Below the pieces are notes generated by a model, which was not told where the DNA came from, ran no database searches, and saw only the letters and a list, made by a program, of their open reading frames with translations. The position numbers and the translations under genes are program-made. Positions 1-31,351 of a DNA stretch of 64,000 nucleotides are shown here, piece by piece (the stretch's first letter is position 1; each line of letters starts with the position of its first letter). This stretch comes from Macrostomum hystrix (taxonomy: Eukaryota; Platyhelminthes; Macrostomidae). Where the stretch lies: the NCBI GenBank assembly GCA_950097015.1, contig CATNEN010000038.1:7376001-7440000 (forward strand). The letters are read 5' to 3'.

Positions 1-20590
<20,590 letters not shown>

Positions 20591-20809
20591 TGCTGAATCT
20601 GATAATTAATTTTCTTTATTAAAATCGATTTTCGTTTCTGGGCTGAGTCCAGAAATTCAAAGGCATGATTGAAGTTTCGAAAAGAAATAAAAGTCTTAAT
20701 GAGTCTCTGCCCTTTTTCTGCTTCACATCTGAAGACTTCAGCCTCTTATTTTGGCCCTGTCCCCAAACAGTCCGCTGCTGATTGGACGGTCGACCAACCA
20801 ACCAGATCC

Positions 20810-20960
20810 GTTCAGCACAGCACAGCGGTTAATGCGATAGCCTCTTGCACCAATGTCCCGGAGTTCGATTTCGCGTCGAGGCCACATTTGTTTTGGGCCG
20901 CAGCAATGGAATTGAGAGTGTACACTGCCTGACGATGAGAAAGCGGAATTGGCAGGGTTG
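20810..20960 (+). mobile_element. SINE family B, internally deleted copy
   Basis: Head CAGCGGTTAATGCG and box B GAGTTCGATTTCG are present. The body jumps from GGGCCGCAGC to GTGTACACTGCC-GACGATGAGAAAG, missing about 100 bp. Confidence 0.65.
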
Positions 20961-21610
20961 TCTACTTGTTGGCTGCGGTTCGTCACCAAATAGATGCTAC
21001 AAACGAAAAATGTAATTACAATCCATGTAATGTCTATATCAGTTCGTCAATATCTTGACGCAGCGTTCAAATACTTCAGTTTTTAAGTGCTAACAAGTTA
21101 AACAAAATAATAATATTTTTCAAAGATTAGTCAGCTATAGTGATACAATCTACGCTTTTAATCACTAAGGCTTAGATGGTCTTGTAAAAAGCGAGACAAA
21201 GAGCTGGACAAAGACTGACACCCAGCCAGACATCTAAAAACGAAAAAGCAATTTGTAGAAGAACTGTTAAAACCTAAAAGATATTCCATCAACTGTGGCA
21301 ATAAATGTTTGGAAGGCTATATTCAATTAAGCAAATTACTGCACGCAACTTTTCACCCCCTCAGTGACATAAAAACTAACGCGAAAATGTTCATCAATTT
21401 TTTGGACGCCTTTTTATGTACAGACTGCCCCCGAGACTCATTTTGTTGAGTGGTTCGTAAGTTCGTATTGAATAGTTAGGATGGCTTCTGACACTTATGG
21501 CTTTATGACATTTGTCAAACTAGCGAAAAACAGGGCCGGGATATTGAAAACACCAAAATTGATTTTAAACTGTGTTTTTTAACGTATTTATCACACTTTT
21601 GCCACCCCGG
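20961..21610. other. Intergenic, no recognisable content
   Basis: AT-rich DNA upstream of the ANOS1 first exon and the SINE. No promoter element can be named with confidence. Confidence 0.5.
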
Positions 21611-21611
21611 C

Positions 21612-22712
21612 GAGTGGTCTAACAAACGCATGCTTTCATTTACCATAGACTACCATCTACCATAGCGAGTGGTCTATCTAACGCATGCTTTCATTTACTA
21701 TAGACTACCATCTACCATAGCGAGTGGTCTATCTAACGCATGCTTTCATTTACCATAGACTACCATCTATCATAGCGAGTGGTCTATCTAACGCATGCTT
21801 TCATTTACCATAGACTACCATCTATCATAGCGAGTGGTCTATCTAACGCATGCTTTCATTTACCATAGACTACCATCTACCATAGCGAGTGGTCTATCTA
21901 ACGCATGCTTTCATTTACCATAGACTACCATCTACCATAGCGAGTGGTCTATCTAACGCATGCTTTCATTTACCATAGACTACCATCTACCATAGCGAGT
22001 GGTCTATCTAACGCATGCTTTCATTTACCATAGACTACCATCTACCATAGCGAGTGGTCTATCTAACGCATGCTTTCATTTACCATAGACTACCATCTAT
22101 CATAGCGAGTGGTCTATCTAACGCATGCTTTCATTTACCATAGACTACCATCTACCATAGCGAGAGGTCTATCTAACGCATGCTTTCATTTACCATAGAC
22201 TACCATCTACCATAGCGAGAGGTCTATCTAACGCATGCTTTCATTTACCATAGACTACCATCTACCATAGCGAGTGGTCTATCTAACGCATGCTTTCATT
22301 TACCATAGACTACCATCTACCATAGCGAGTGGTCTATCTAACGCATGCTTTCATTTACCATAGACTACCATCTACCATAGCGAGTGGTCTATCTAACGCA
22401 TGCTTTCATTTACCATAGACTACCATCTATCATAGCGAGTGGTCTATCTAACGCATGCTTTCATTTACCATAGACTACCATCTACCATAGCGAGAGGTCT
22501 ATCTAACGCATGCTTTCATTTACCATAGACTACCATCTACCATAGCGAGAGGTCTATCTAACGCATGCTTTCATTTACCATAGACTACCATCTACCATAG
22601 CGAGTGGTCTATCTAACGCATGCTTTCATTTACCATAGACTACCATCTACCATAGCGAGAGGTCTATCTAACGCATGCTTTCATTTACCATAGACTACCA
22701 TCTACCATAGAC
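21612..22712. repeat. 55-bp satellite-like tandem array
   Basis: About 20 near-identical units. Each holds CGAGTGGTCTATCTAACGCA and, further on, ACCATAGACTACCATC followed by TACCATAG. Two marker variants (CGAGAGG and CTATCATAG) are scattered among units. The last unit is truncated. Confidence 0.95.
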
Positions 22713-22822
22713 TAACGCCAGTTACAAGCACGCAGGATGCATACTATACTTCCTAATAATTTTGTTGTCTGGGGGCCCAAAGGTTCGAGTTGTCGCGTTT
22801 AGTGACCAACCGTTCGCCGGCT

Positions 22823-23273
22823 GACCAATAGAAATGGCTTACTGAGGCTAAAATGTCTATGGCACAACAACAGTAATACCCCATGCTTTGGGGGCGTTAA
22901 TGGGAACTCCTCGGGCGCCAAACGGCGTAATAGTATAGCTTTTTGTATTCAGTTTAATAATTTTTGCGTCCAATTCTAGAATTTCAAATTTCGGAGCGTT
23001 CAAATAGATTTTTTTACACCCAGTGAAGGAAAATGGAAAGTGGAAAGGATGGGTAGGAATACAAGTGAACACCACATCAAAACCCAGACCCAAACAGACT
23101 TATGTACAAACAAGTACAGCGACAATGGACAAAGAGAGATTTTAAAATGCTACTCTTGAATTGAATGCAAAAGGCATTAGTATGCAAAAGTATACTAACA
23201 CCCATGCAAGCACGTGACCTTGCTGTTATTGTGCCATAGACATTTTTGCCTCTGTAAGCCATTCCGATTGGTC
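22823..23273. mobile_element. Inverted-repeat element (MITE-like), 451 bp
   Basis: The left end (GACCAATAGAAATGGCTTAC, continuing into AAAATGTCTATGGCACAA) is the reverse complement, with a few mismatches, of the right end at about 23227-23273. Arms are about 45 bp. No coding capacity and no clear target duplication. Confidence 0.7.
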
Positions 23274-24385
23274 GAAGCCTTTTTTCCTGGTGGGTAATGG
23301 CTTGTAATCGCTCGTAATTGGTAATGGGTAATGGTTAATCTGAAAAGTTACCGTCATTAATAGTCTATGGCCAATTTACCAAACACGATTTTCTGCCCGC
23401 CGGGCAAAAAGGTCATGGAACAATAGGAAATATTACACATACTATACAACGACCACTAAAAGAAGTAGGACGGACACTTCGTTTCTTGGAAAATTTATTG
23501 AAGGCAGATTTTCACGCAAAAATGCGCTAGCAAAAATGCGCTAGCGCCAACTAACTTCTTCCAATAAAAAGTTATCAACATTATAATGTGAAAAAGAGAG
23601 AACTACTAAATACTCGGCAAGGGAAACAGGGCGATGTGTGCAGAAAAGTTTCGGTCACATTTTTTTAGTTTCCTTCTTGTCTTAAATTTAAGAAAGTCGA
23701 AATTTTCACCTTATGCTCAGAATTAAGCACTCTTTTACGTTTAATTATATCTGGCTGACAACAATAGCGAGGAAAATCATTCAGTATCGAGTATAATCAA
23801 ATTGAATTATGCTTTATTTTTATAATTTCTTGGCTTAAAACACTACTGGGCAGTAGTGTAACTGCGCATGAAAAATTTCGAACCGAAATGAAAACTTTAT
23901 ATGTAGTGAGCCGTGACCGTATTTGTTAATCAAAGAAGAAAAGCAAGACTAGTTTTTCGAAATTTTTAATGTACTCATACCGCCTATTTTGATGACCAGA
24001 TGTTAGAACTATTTGTAAAACTGACCGAAATCAAAGGTCTTTTATAATGATTCGGGAGCTTTGCATTATTCATACGTGTGTTGTAAGGAAAATTTTCTGA
24101 TTTGCGAATAGTTGACGACCAGGTCGATTTGGGCCGAAAGCGCATTACCAGTTTATTAAATTGGCTATCAGGCGAGCGAGCGAGCATGAACGAGATAAGA
24201 TATGGGGGACGAAAGGACAGCAAGGGGGGTTGGCGCAGGTGGGTCAAAATAGAGGGGGTGAGAGCGATCGATAACAAAGCGCGCTGGGGCAGGTGAGAGA
24301 TACAGAGATAACGTACAAGCAGGGTTAAACAACGTGTTTTTGTATTGTGTTTTATTTTACTCGTATTTTCCTATTTTTCACACTT
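23274..24385. other. Intergenic, no recognisable content
   Basis: A short GTAATGGGTAATGG run occurs near 23300 and a direct AAAAATGCGCTAGC doublet at about 23518-23545. Nothing else is supported. Confidence 0.5.
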
Positions 24386-24389
24386 TTAG

Positions 24390-24660
24390 TGAGATTGTAG
24401 CAGGACTCATGACTTTGACTCATGAAATGTCGGGGCTTCGATTCCCGACTTCACTGGAATGTTTCGTGTACTTTAGAAAGACACTTAACTCTGCATTGCT
24501 TCTGTTAACCCAGCTGTTAAATGGGTACAAGCATCATCTGGGGTAGTTGAAGGTGGGTGTGGCGTCCCCCCTGTCCATGGACTGAACATCCGTACGCAGC
24601 CTTCAGAGATGTGCGGCGCCATAGCTGCGGCTGTGCTGTCAGCTTCACATCAGATCTAAT
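24390..24660 (+). mobile_element. tRNA-derived SINE, family A
   Basis: tRNA-like head with box B-like GGCTTCGATTCCCG, the block GACACTTAACTCTGCATTGC, the block CCATGGACTGAACA and a TAGCTGCGGCTGTGCTG tail. It matches the better-preserved copy at 44580-44840. Confidence 0.75.
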
Positions 24661-24726
24661 TGGGGCAGGTGTAATAAGTCATTGTTCTTTTATTACAATA
24701 ACTTACTAGCTAGTTTTAAAGATATT

Positions 24727-24732
24727 TTTATT
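24727..24732 (-). promoter_or_regulatory. Polyadenylation signal AATAAA of the ankyrin-MAB21 gene
   Basis: Perfect AATAAA on the minus strand, about 80 nt after the stop codon at 24810-24812. Confidence 0.6.
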
Positions 24733-24809
24733 TACGTAAAACTAACAATTTACGAGCCAGCTACCCAGTCATACCTTTAAAGCACAGAGTGCACACTCCG
24801 CTGTTATAA

Positions 24810-26242
24810 TCACACCTGCTCTACCAGCTTTCGCCTGAAGCTCTGCTTGAGGCTCCTGGACTGACCATATCTGGAGAGCTTCTCTTTCAGCTGCCTCTGA
24901 AGTTCGGCATCGTCGCAGAACTCCAACGCGATGGTCAGCTCGTAGACGTCGCTGTCCTCCCGTCGAGCTGTCTCCTGAAGCCAAGCGCGAGCGGCCGCAT
25001 CGTCAGGTGTCAGCTCGAGACGGAGGCCTTGCAGCAGGGCGTCGAAGTTCACGTAGAAGTAAGTCTTGTAGTTGTCCATGTCGAGCAGGAAGTTCTCACG
25101 GAGGACCCTCGGCAGAAAGTGGAGCGTCAGACGCTGCTCGAATTCAAAGCAGAACTTCCAGGCCGAGTCGCAGCTTTTCAAGTGACGCCACACGAACTCC
25201 TCTGTAGGCTTGGCTGCATCGTTGGACCACACAATGGCTCTGCTTACCTCGTGACCTCTGCAGCAGTTTAAGACATCAACGGCAGCCTCTCTTTGGCCGA
25301 ACTTCAGGTGAGTCAGCACCCGGAGACTCACTCGAGCTGAGAAGGCGCAGTCTGGCAGTCTGGGGATCATTGTCAGTAGAGACTCCTGGAGCTCGAGGCT
25401 GCAGCCGGATCCAGACAAGCGCAGCAGGGACTCTCGCACGGCGGTGTAGATCTCGTGGTAGTTCAGCTGCGTTCCAGAATCTGGCACGCGACTTTCTCGA
25501 ATGTCGGGAAGGATGAGAAACGGGTGGAAATAAAATGAGCCGGAGTCGTTCAAGGGCCTGAGAGTTGACGTGAATTTCATCAGAATCTGCGGCAGCTGGC
25601 TAATCACGCTCGTTAAAGCTGAAATCACACTTTGCAGTGCTTGGGACACATCCTGAGCAGTCTCTGGGCCGACTCCTTTCAGATAGAGGGCAGCATCGCA
25701 CAGGAAGAAGTGTTCCATTACCTTGGCGTTCTTGTTGCTCTTTGTGCAGTTCTCTCTCACGAAGCCCAGCAGCATCTCCAGTGACCGTCTTGTCAGATCC
25801 AAGAGATTTTCCGGCTTCCAGTCCTTGGCGGGAGTCTCTTCAACCATGCGGAACGTGATTGTTTTCGCATGGTAGGCCTTTAGTCCTTGCACATTGTATC
25901 CTTCTTTGTGATTGATCACCTTCTTTACCAGGTACTTGAGAATGATGAACAGCTGGCCTTGCAGTGTGCCTAGACTTCGCAGTAGTCGCCTCTCCAGGAA
26001 CGTCGTGCTCACTCGAAGCTGCTTGCCGGCTTCTCCAGAAGGCGCAGCGTGCACCACGTGACAGGCCGAGCTGCTCAGCTCATTTTGTAGTGAGCTCAGC
26101 ACAGCCTGGGGAAGGTTGGAGACTTTGATTCGCTCCGAAAGTAGGGGCGCGATCGGCGGGTAGCAACAAAGATTGCAGGTCTCAACAAAGTCCACCGCGG
26201 GTCTTAGGAAAGATCCTCGCAGTGGCTTTGCAGGGTTCGATG
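24810..26242 (-). CDS. Fusion gene exon 4: MAB21 C-terminal lobe and tail
   Basis: 476 codons plus TGA, acceptor ttcctgttgcag. Contains AVDFVETCNLCCYPPIAPL, ACHVVHAAPS, LFIILKYLVKKVI, AYHAKTITFRMVEE, NLLDL and EHFFLCDAALYLKG in the order seen in MAB21 proteins. A further 270-residue helical C-terminal region without a recognised domain follows. Confidence 0.88.
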
Positions 26243-29200
26243 CTGCAACAGGAAGTTTTTAAACTTTGATTTGGACGTAAAGGTAAGACGAGAAGTTAAT
26301 TTTTATTCATAACTATAGCTAAATGATAATAATAATAACAGCAGCAGGGCTGCGGGGGAGGACACATTTGTCGACCCACAGCCAGCAAGGAGGCAATTCA
26401 GTCTATTCCGCTGACTCCTGAGCACGCACGCACACAGATACTGTACGCAGGCACACGCTCACGCAGGTGTGCACATCTGCCCTGACTTTCTTATCGTCTG
26501 ACAGTGTACACTCTCACTGTGTCTTGGAGTTTGGCTCTCAAGTGCGTAAATTGCACGACAAGCCCCCAGCCTTCTCTCTGGGGCTGCGTCCCAATTGAAT
26601 GTGGCCTCGCCGTGGAATCGAGCTCTGGGACCTTGGTGCGAGAGGCAAATGCATTAACCGCCCTCCCACCCACCTCTTTTGTTAGAAAAGTTAGAATTTA
26701 TGAGCAGAATCGAATTACCGAATCCAGCGCACAGCAGGTGGCCGTCAGCGCATTCCACCCGGGTTACAGGCTCGCTGCACTTGCACCAATCTTTGGGATG
26801 GTACAGTCTGCCCTGGATGACCTGCATCATGTCGATGTCTGACTCGACGTCTGTCACGCCGTCAACTCGCACTAGGCTGTTGCCCCAGCCCTCTGAGTAG
26901 CTCCCTAGCACGAAGATTCCGTCGTAGGGCACCCGGCGTCTTAGAATGAGCTGCAATGCGTCAGCGACAGAGGCCTGCAAGGCGGCCCGCGTGTCTGTGA
27001 ATCCGGACTTGCTCAGAGCCGAGTGCAGCTGCAGGCTCAGCTCCGCGTCGCTCGGAACAGGTCTGCAAACAAACAAACAAAAATATTTTTTGCAGACTCA
27101 GCAGTGGAATAAACTCACTCAGGTGAGCACATCAGTCTCAGCTTCTCATCTTCACTCTTACACTTTACTCCGTCCTGAGAGCCGCTAAGATAATATTAAT
27201 AATAATAATCATCTCCGGAGGCCTGTGTACAATGGCACATCATTTGGTGACACTAGAACAGCAGCCAGCGAGAAGGCAATTCTGCCCATTTCGCTGACTT
27301 CTGCAGGGAGCGCACACGCCACAGATTCTGTACGCAGTTATACGCTCACACAGGTGTGTACATCTGCCCTGACTTTCTCATCGTCAGGCAGTTTACACTC
27401 TCACTGTGCCTTGAAGGTTGGTCCTGAAGGGCGTAAATTGCACGACAGGCCCCCCAAACCTTCTCTTCGCGGCTGCGCCCCAATTTAATGTGGCCTGGCC
27501 GCGGAATCGAGTATAGGGACCTTTGTGCGAGAGGCAAGCGACTTCCCCGGGCTTTTAAGACTGAAATTCCTCAAGCCATTTCTCCGCCGCTGCGACCCCA
27601 AGGAGCGTTGTTTTAAAGCACATTATACGAGAATATTTTCCTTTCGGTCTTTCTAAATTCTCATCGTTTTGACAAGAAAAATGTACATATTAAGATTTCT
27701 AACTAACTTCGCTCACCCAAGGCTAAAAGTATCTTGCACACTCAATCCGGGTTCCTGTGTCGCGATCTTATCGATTTCGCCAGACTGCAGCGCTGCTCGA
27801 GCGTTGAGTATTGCGACCACTCGGTGATAGCCGTTGCGTGTCGCAATAAAAAGTGGCGACTCGCCATCGCGCCTGCACAGACTCATGTCAGCGTTCGCCA
27901 CAATGAGAGACTCCACCACTCGATCGTGGCCGTTTTGCGAAGCTAAAAATAAAGGCGTGCTTCCCTCTTCGTCTTGGTGATTGACATCGGCTCGTGCTGA
28001 GATCAGGCGTCGAACGATCTCATCGTGGCCATTCTGAGCAGCCACAGTAAGCGCGGATGCGCCAGACTTTGCTTGAATATTGACGGCGGCTTCGGCTGTG
28101 ATGAGTGACTCGACCACCTTTCGGTGGCCGTTTTGTGATGCAATGTACAGCGGGGTGCAGCCATTGGATTCTTGAATATCGACGTCGGCTTGCGCTTTGA
28201 TGAGTGAGAGAACCACACCATGGTGATCGTTCTGAGACGCCATAAACACGGGCGTAGCCCCAGCAGCTGACTGCAGGTTGACGTCTGCTTGAGCCGTCAG
28301 GAGCGTGTCGACAATCAGTCGGTGGCCCTTTTGCGAGGCGATGTAAAGAGCTGTGCATCCTTGAGATTCCTGATGGTCGATATCAGCTCCAGCTCGGATG
28401 AGCAAGTCCACAATCTGATGCTGTCCGTTTTGCGCAGAAATGTACAGTGGGGTGGATCCAGAGTCAGTCTGGATGTTGACGTCTGCTTTCGCAGAGATTA
28501 ACAGCTCAACCACCCGACAATGACCATTCTGGGAAGCCGTGTAGAGCGGCGAAGAGCTAAAGGATAGAAGATTTAAATTGGCACCTGCTTTTAAAAGATA
28601 TTTTACAACTTCATGGTGACCATTCTGTGATGCAAGGAACAGCGGCGACTCTCCTGATTTCGCCTGAGCGTTGACGTCAGCATTGGCTTTAATTAACAAA
28701 TCCGTGATTTTAAGATCACCGTTTTGTGAAGCTATGGCGAGGGGTGTTGCGCCATTGAAACTTGGCAGACCCACCTCAGCTCCCGACTTAATAAGAGCCG
28801 ATACAATTGAGCAATGACCGTTCTGAGACGCAATGTACAGTGGCGTGCAACCGTTCCACGTTTGTTGATCAACGTCGGCCTGAGCTTCTATGAGCAATTC
28901 GAGTACCTCAAGATGACCGTCTTGTGATGCCAATACCAGAGGCGAAGCGCCGTCTGCTGCTTTAAGGTTGACGTCAGCTTGCGCCTTTATTAGGGCGTCA
29001 GCAGACTTTTGCTGGCCATTTGATGACGCACTGTAGCTGAGAGCTGTGCGCCCAGCCGCATCCCGCATGTCAACTGCGGCTCTGGATTTGATGAGCAAAT
29101 TCACAATTTCTTGGTGGCCTTTTTGCACAGAAATGTGTAGCGGAGTGTAACCCTTGTCTGTCTGAATATTGACATCAGCTTTTGCAGATATAAGAAGGCA

Positions 29201-30154
29201 TGCCGCTCGGTAATGTCCTTTTTGTGATGCAATGAAGAGAGGCGATGTGCTGAAGTTGGTCTTGACATTTATGGTGGCTGTCGACTTAGCTAGCAGCAGT
29301 TCCATCACTTCGACATGATCGTTTTGCGATGCAACATAAAGAGGCGATGCGCTCTCGTTCATTGTCGTATCCACATCGGCGTTTGCATTGATGAGAAAAT
29401 TCACCACCCGATGATGGCCCTTCTGAGCTGCTATGTAGACCGGAGTCACTCCATCTTTTCTTTGAGTATTGACGTTAGCGCCGGCTTGAACAAGCTGCTC
29501 CACGATGTGCAGATGGCCCTGCTGTGAAGCAATGTCTAGCGGAGTCGAGCCAGTGTCCTTCTCAAGATTAACATCAGCATTTGCTTGGATCAGTAAGTCG
29601 ACAACATCGCCATGACCCCGCTGAGACGCGATGTACAAAGATGAAGCGCCAGAGTCTACTTGAGAGTTCACATCAGCCTGCGCTTTGATCAGCGATCGCA
29701 CAACTGAAACGTGACCGTTCTGCGACGCGAGGTACAGAGGCGTGCAGTCCTCAGAGTCGGGCAGGTTGACATCCGCCTGCGCTGAGATGAGCACCTCAAC
29801 AACCTGAAGACAGCCGCATTGAGCTGCAATGTAAAGAGCTGAGCACCCTGTGCTCTGCTGCAGGTTGACGTCCGCCTGAGCTGAGATTAGCAGCTGAGCA
29901 ATCTCAGCCTGACCAGAGATGCTCGTCAGGTGAATTGGCGCGAAGAAGTGGTTGTAGAACTTCATCGCTCTTTCGGTGTCCAGTCCCATCGCAATGGCCT
30001 GACGGACGAGCTGTGAGTTTCCACTTAGGATTGCCGTCTGCAGCTCTTGATCGGTTGGCCAGGACTTTTCACCGTCTTCTTTATCGATGCTTTTCATAGC
30101 TGCCTGCATGAGAAAAACAACCAGGACTTGAATTGCACGGAACACTGGCTGCAT
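24810..30154 (-). CDS. Ankyrin-repeat/MAB21-domain (cGAS-like) fusion protein, four exons
   Basis: Exons 27717-30154, 27119-27184, 26719-27062 and 24810-26242 join with matching phases (2/1, 2/1, 1/2) and GT/AG ends, giving about 1,426 codons (1,407 from the second likely start). Residues about 65-790 are some 22 ankyrin repeats. The rest is a MAB21 nucleotidyltransferase: LGSYSEGWGNS (the GS motif), ESDIDMM (two metal-binding acids), a candidate third acid in AVDFVETC, then the C-terminal lobe with YHAKTITFRMVEE and WKPENLLDL. Family knowledge: MAB21/cGAS-like receptors make cyclic or linear dinucleotides on ligand binding, while ankyrin arrays bind proteins. A sensor role is inference. No minisatellites occur in its introns; two carry SINEs. 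Confidence 0.85.
26370..26665 (-). mobile_element. SINE family B copy in the fusion gene, third intron
   Basis: On the minus strand it runs from a GCGGTTAATGC head and GAGCTCGATTCC box B to a GACGATAAGAAAGTCAGGGC tail. It lies in the same orientation as the host gene. Confidence 0.7.
26719..27062 (-). CDS. Fusion gene exon 3: nucleotidyltransferase core
   Basis: Acceptor gtttgtttgcag, donor TTCG|gtaatt. Encodes ELSLQLHSALSKSGF then GIFVLGSYSEGWGNS and DVESDIDMMQVI, the nucleotidyltransferase GS and acidic motifs typical of invertebrate MAB21 proteins. Confidence 0.88.
27119..27184 (-). CDS. Fusion gene exon 2: linker
   Basis: A 66-bp exon (GSQDGVKCKSEDEKLRLMCSP) between tatcttag and CCTGA|gtgagt. 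It is supported because it carries phase 2 in and phase 2 out, exactly as needed to link the flanking exons. Confidence 0.7.
27235..27540 (-). mobile_element. SINE family B copy in the fusion gene, first intron
   Basis: Same head-to-tail order as the copy at 26370-26665, ending with GACGATGAGAAAGTCAGGGC on the minus strand. Also in sense orientation with the host gene. Confidence 0.7.
27717..30154 (-). CDS. Fusion gene exon 1: ankyrin repeats
   Basis: An 812-codon exon of about 22 repeats with consensus TPLYIASQNGH-x2-VV-x2-LI-x-A-x-ADVN. It ends CTTGG|gtgagc, where unspliced reading would hit TGA two codons later. The first ATG (30154) precedes a hydrophobic stretch that reads as a splice acceptor (tttttctcatgcag), so ATG at 30095-30097 may be the true start with a 5' exon upstream. 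Confidence 0.9.
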
Positions 30155-30554
30155 GCTTTTTAGAGGGCGAGCAGCTAGCTAACCGCTTAGCTGAGATTGG
30201 AAAATCTAACCGTATAGACTCGTCAAGCTATAGTAAGCTATGAGTAAAGACACACTGGCAGTAGCTGATAGTGTCGTTATGCACAGCCATTTTGGCAGAT
30301 TGCCTGTTAGATCGCAGTAAACTCCGTGACCAATGCGTCGAAAAAAACGTTTGCACTATTTAAATATTACACTCATAAGTGCTGTCTTGGTGAGCTGTCT
30401 TTACAGTCCCGTAGTCTTGTACAGCCTCGTGTACACTTTTAAACAGTGCCTCCTATTAGCATTCTCTATTCTCTTTGTAGCTGATATTTCGTAGATTATG
30501 CGCGAATAGCCGTCACGACTGCATTCACAATAGCCTGGGGGGTGAGTGGCAGAG
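30155..30554. other. Upstream region of the ankyrin-MAB21 gene
   Basis: Would hold the promoter or a 5' UTR exon. No TATA or initiator can be named confidently. Confidence 0.4.
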
Positions 30555-30785
30555 CAGTCTAACGCGTATGCACCGCGCGGTCTCACACCAAGGTCCCTGA
30601 GCTCAATTCCGCGGTTGAGGTCATATTAATTTGGGGCGCAGCCGCGGAGAGAAGGCTTGAGAGCTTGTCGGGAAATGTACTCCCTGTTGGGCCAACCTTC
30701 TAGGCACAGCGTTGACAATGAGAGAGCCAATGGCAGATGTACACAGATGTATGAGGGTGCCTGCGTACAGTACAGTGTTTAGAAG
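30555..30785 (+). mobile_element. SINE family B copy
   Basis: Contains ACCAAGGTCCCTGAGCTCAA, TTTGGGGCGCAGCCGCGGAG and AGAAGGCTTG. The tail is shortened. Confidence 0.65.
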
Positions 30786-30834
30786 TCAGTGATGAAGAAA
30801 TGCTGACTTATGCGATAGAAAATTGCTTCCAAAT

Positions 30835-30905
30835 GCTGCATACAGCCGTTCAGTCCATGGACTGGTGGTTGCCACTCCCACCAAAGAATCTACCCCACCT
30901 AGTAG
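30835..30905 (-). mobile_element. SINE family A tail fragment
   Basis: On the minus strand, CAGTCCATGGACTGAACGG with flanking GGGAGTGGCAACCACC resembles the family A tail. Confidence 0.45.
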
Positions 30906-31351
30906 CGGGTATTTTCTCAACTGCATTTCACAATGCATGTTGCACGTAGTATATATTAGAAATGCAAAAACCATTATTTTGTCGTTTTTGTTTTATTCTG
31001 CGATTTGTTGTGCCAAGGCCAAAATGCAAATATGACTACTCGTCGATAGTAGCATGACGTCTGGCACCGCTCATGATAAAAAATAAAAATAATGATGGCG
31101 AGGGAAACGGTGAAATATATTTAAAAAACAAGACTTCGTTGTAAAATGTTTCTATTCATCGTCATGACAACAGTTCTATCTAAAAAGGCTACAATCTAGT
31201 ATTAACACTCATAAAACTGGTAGGCCTGTTCCTCACGGCTCAATTCAACTGAAAGCTACCGTCCGGTTAGTTCTCAAGATCTGCTCCTAAGTCTCATTCT
31301 CAAGTTCTACTTACTAACATCGATTCATCTGTAAAACTTCTTCAACTTTAG

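Noticed and set aside
27713-27717. TGA as the natural end of the ankyrin protein
   Set aside because: It overlaps a strong donor (GG|gtgagc) and the phase matches the next exon, so splicing is preferred, though transcript data are needed.
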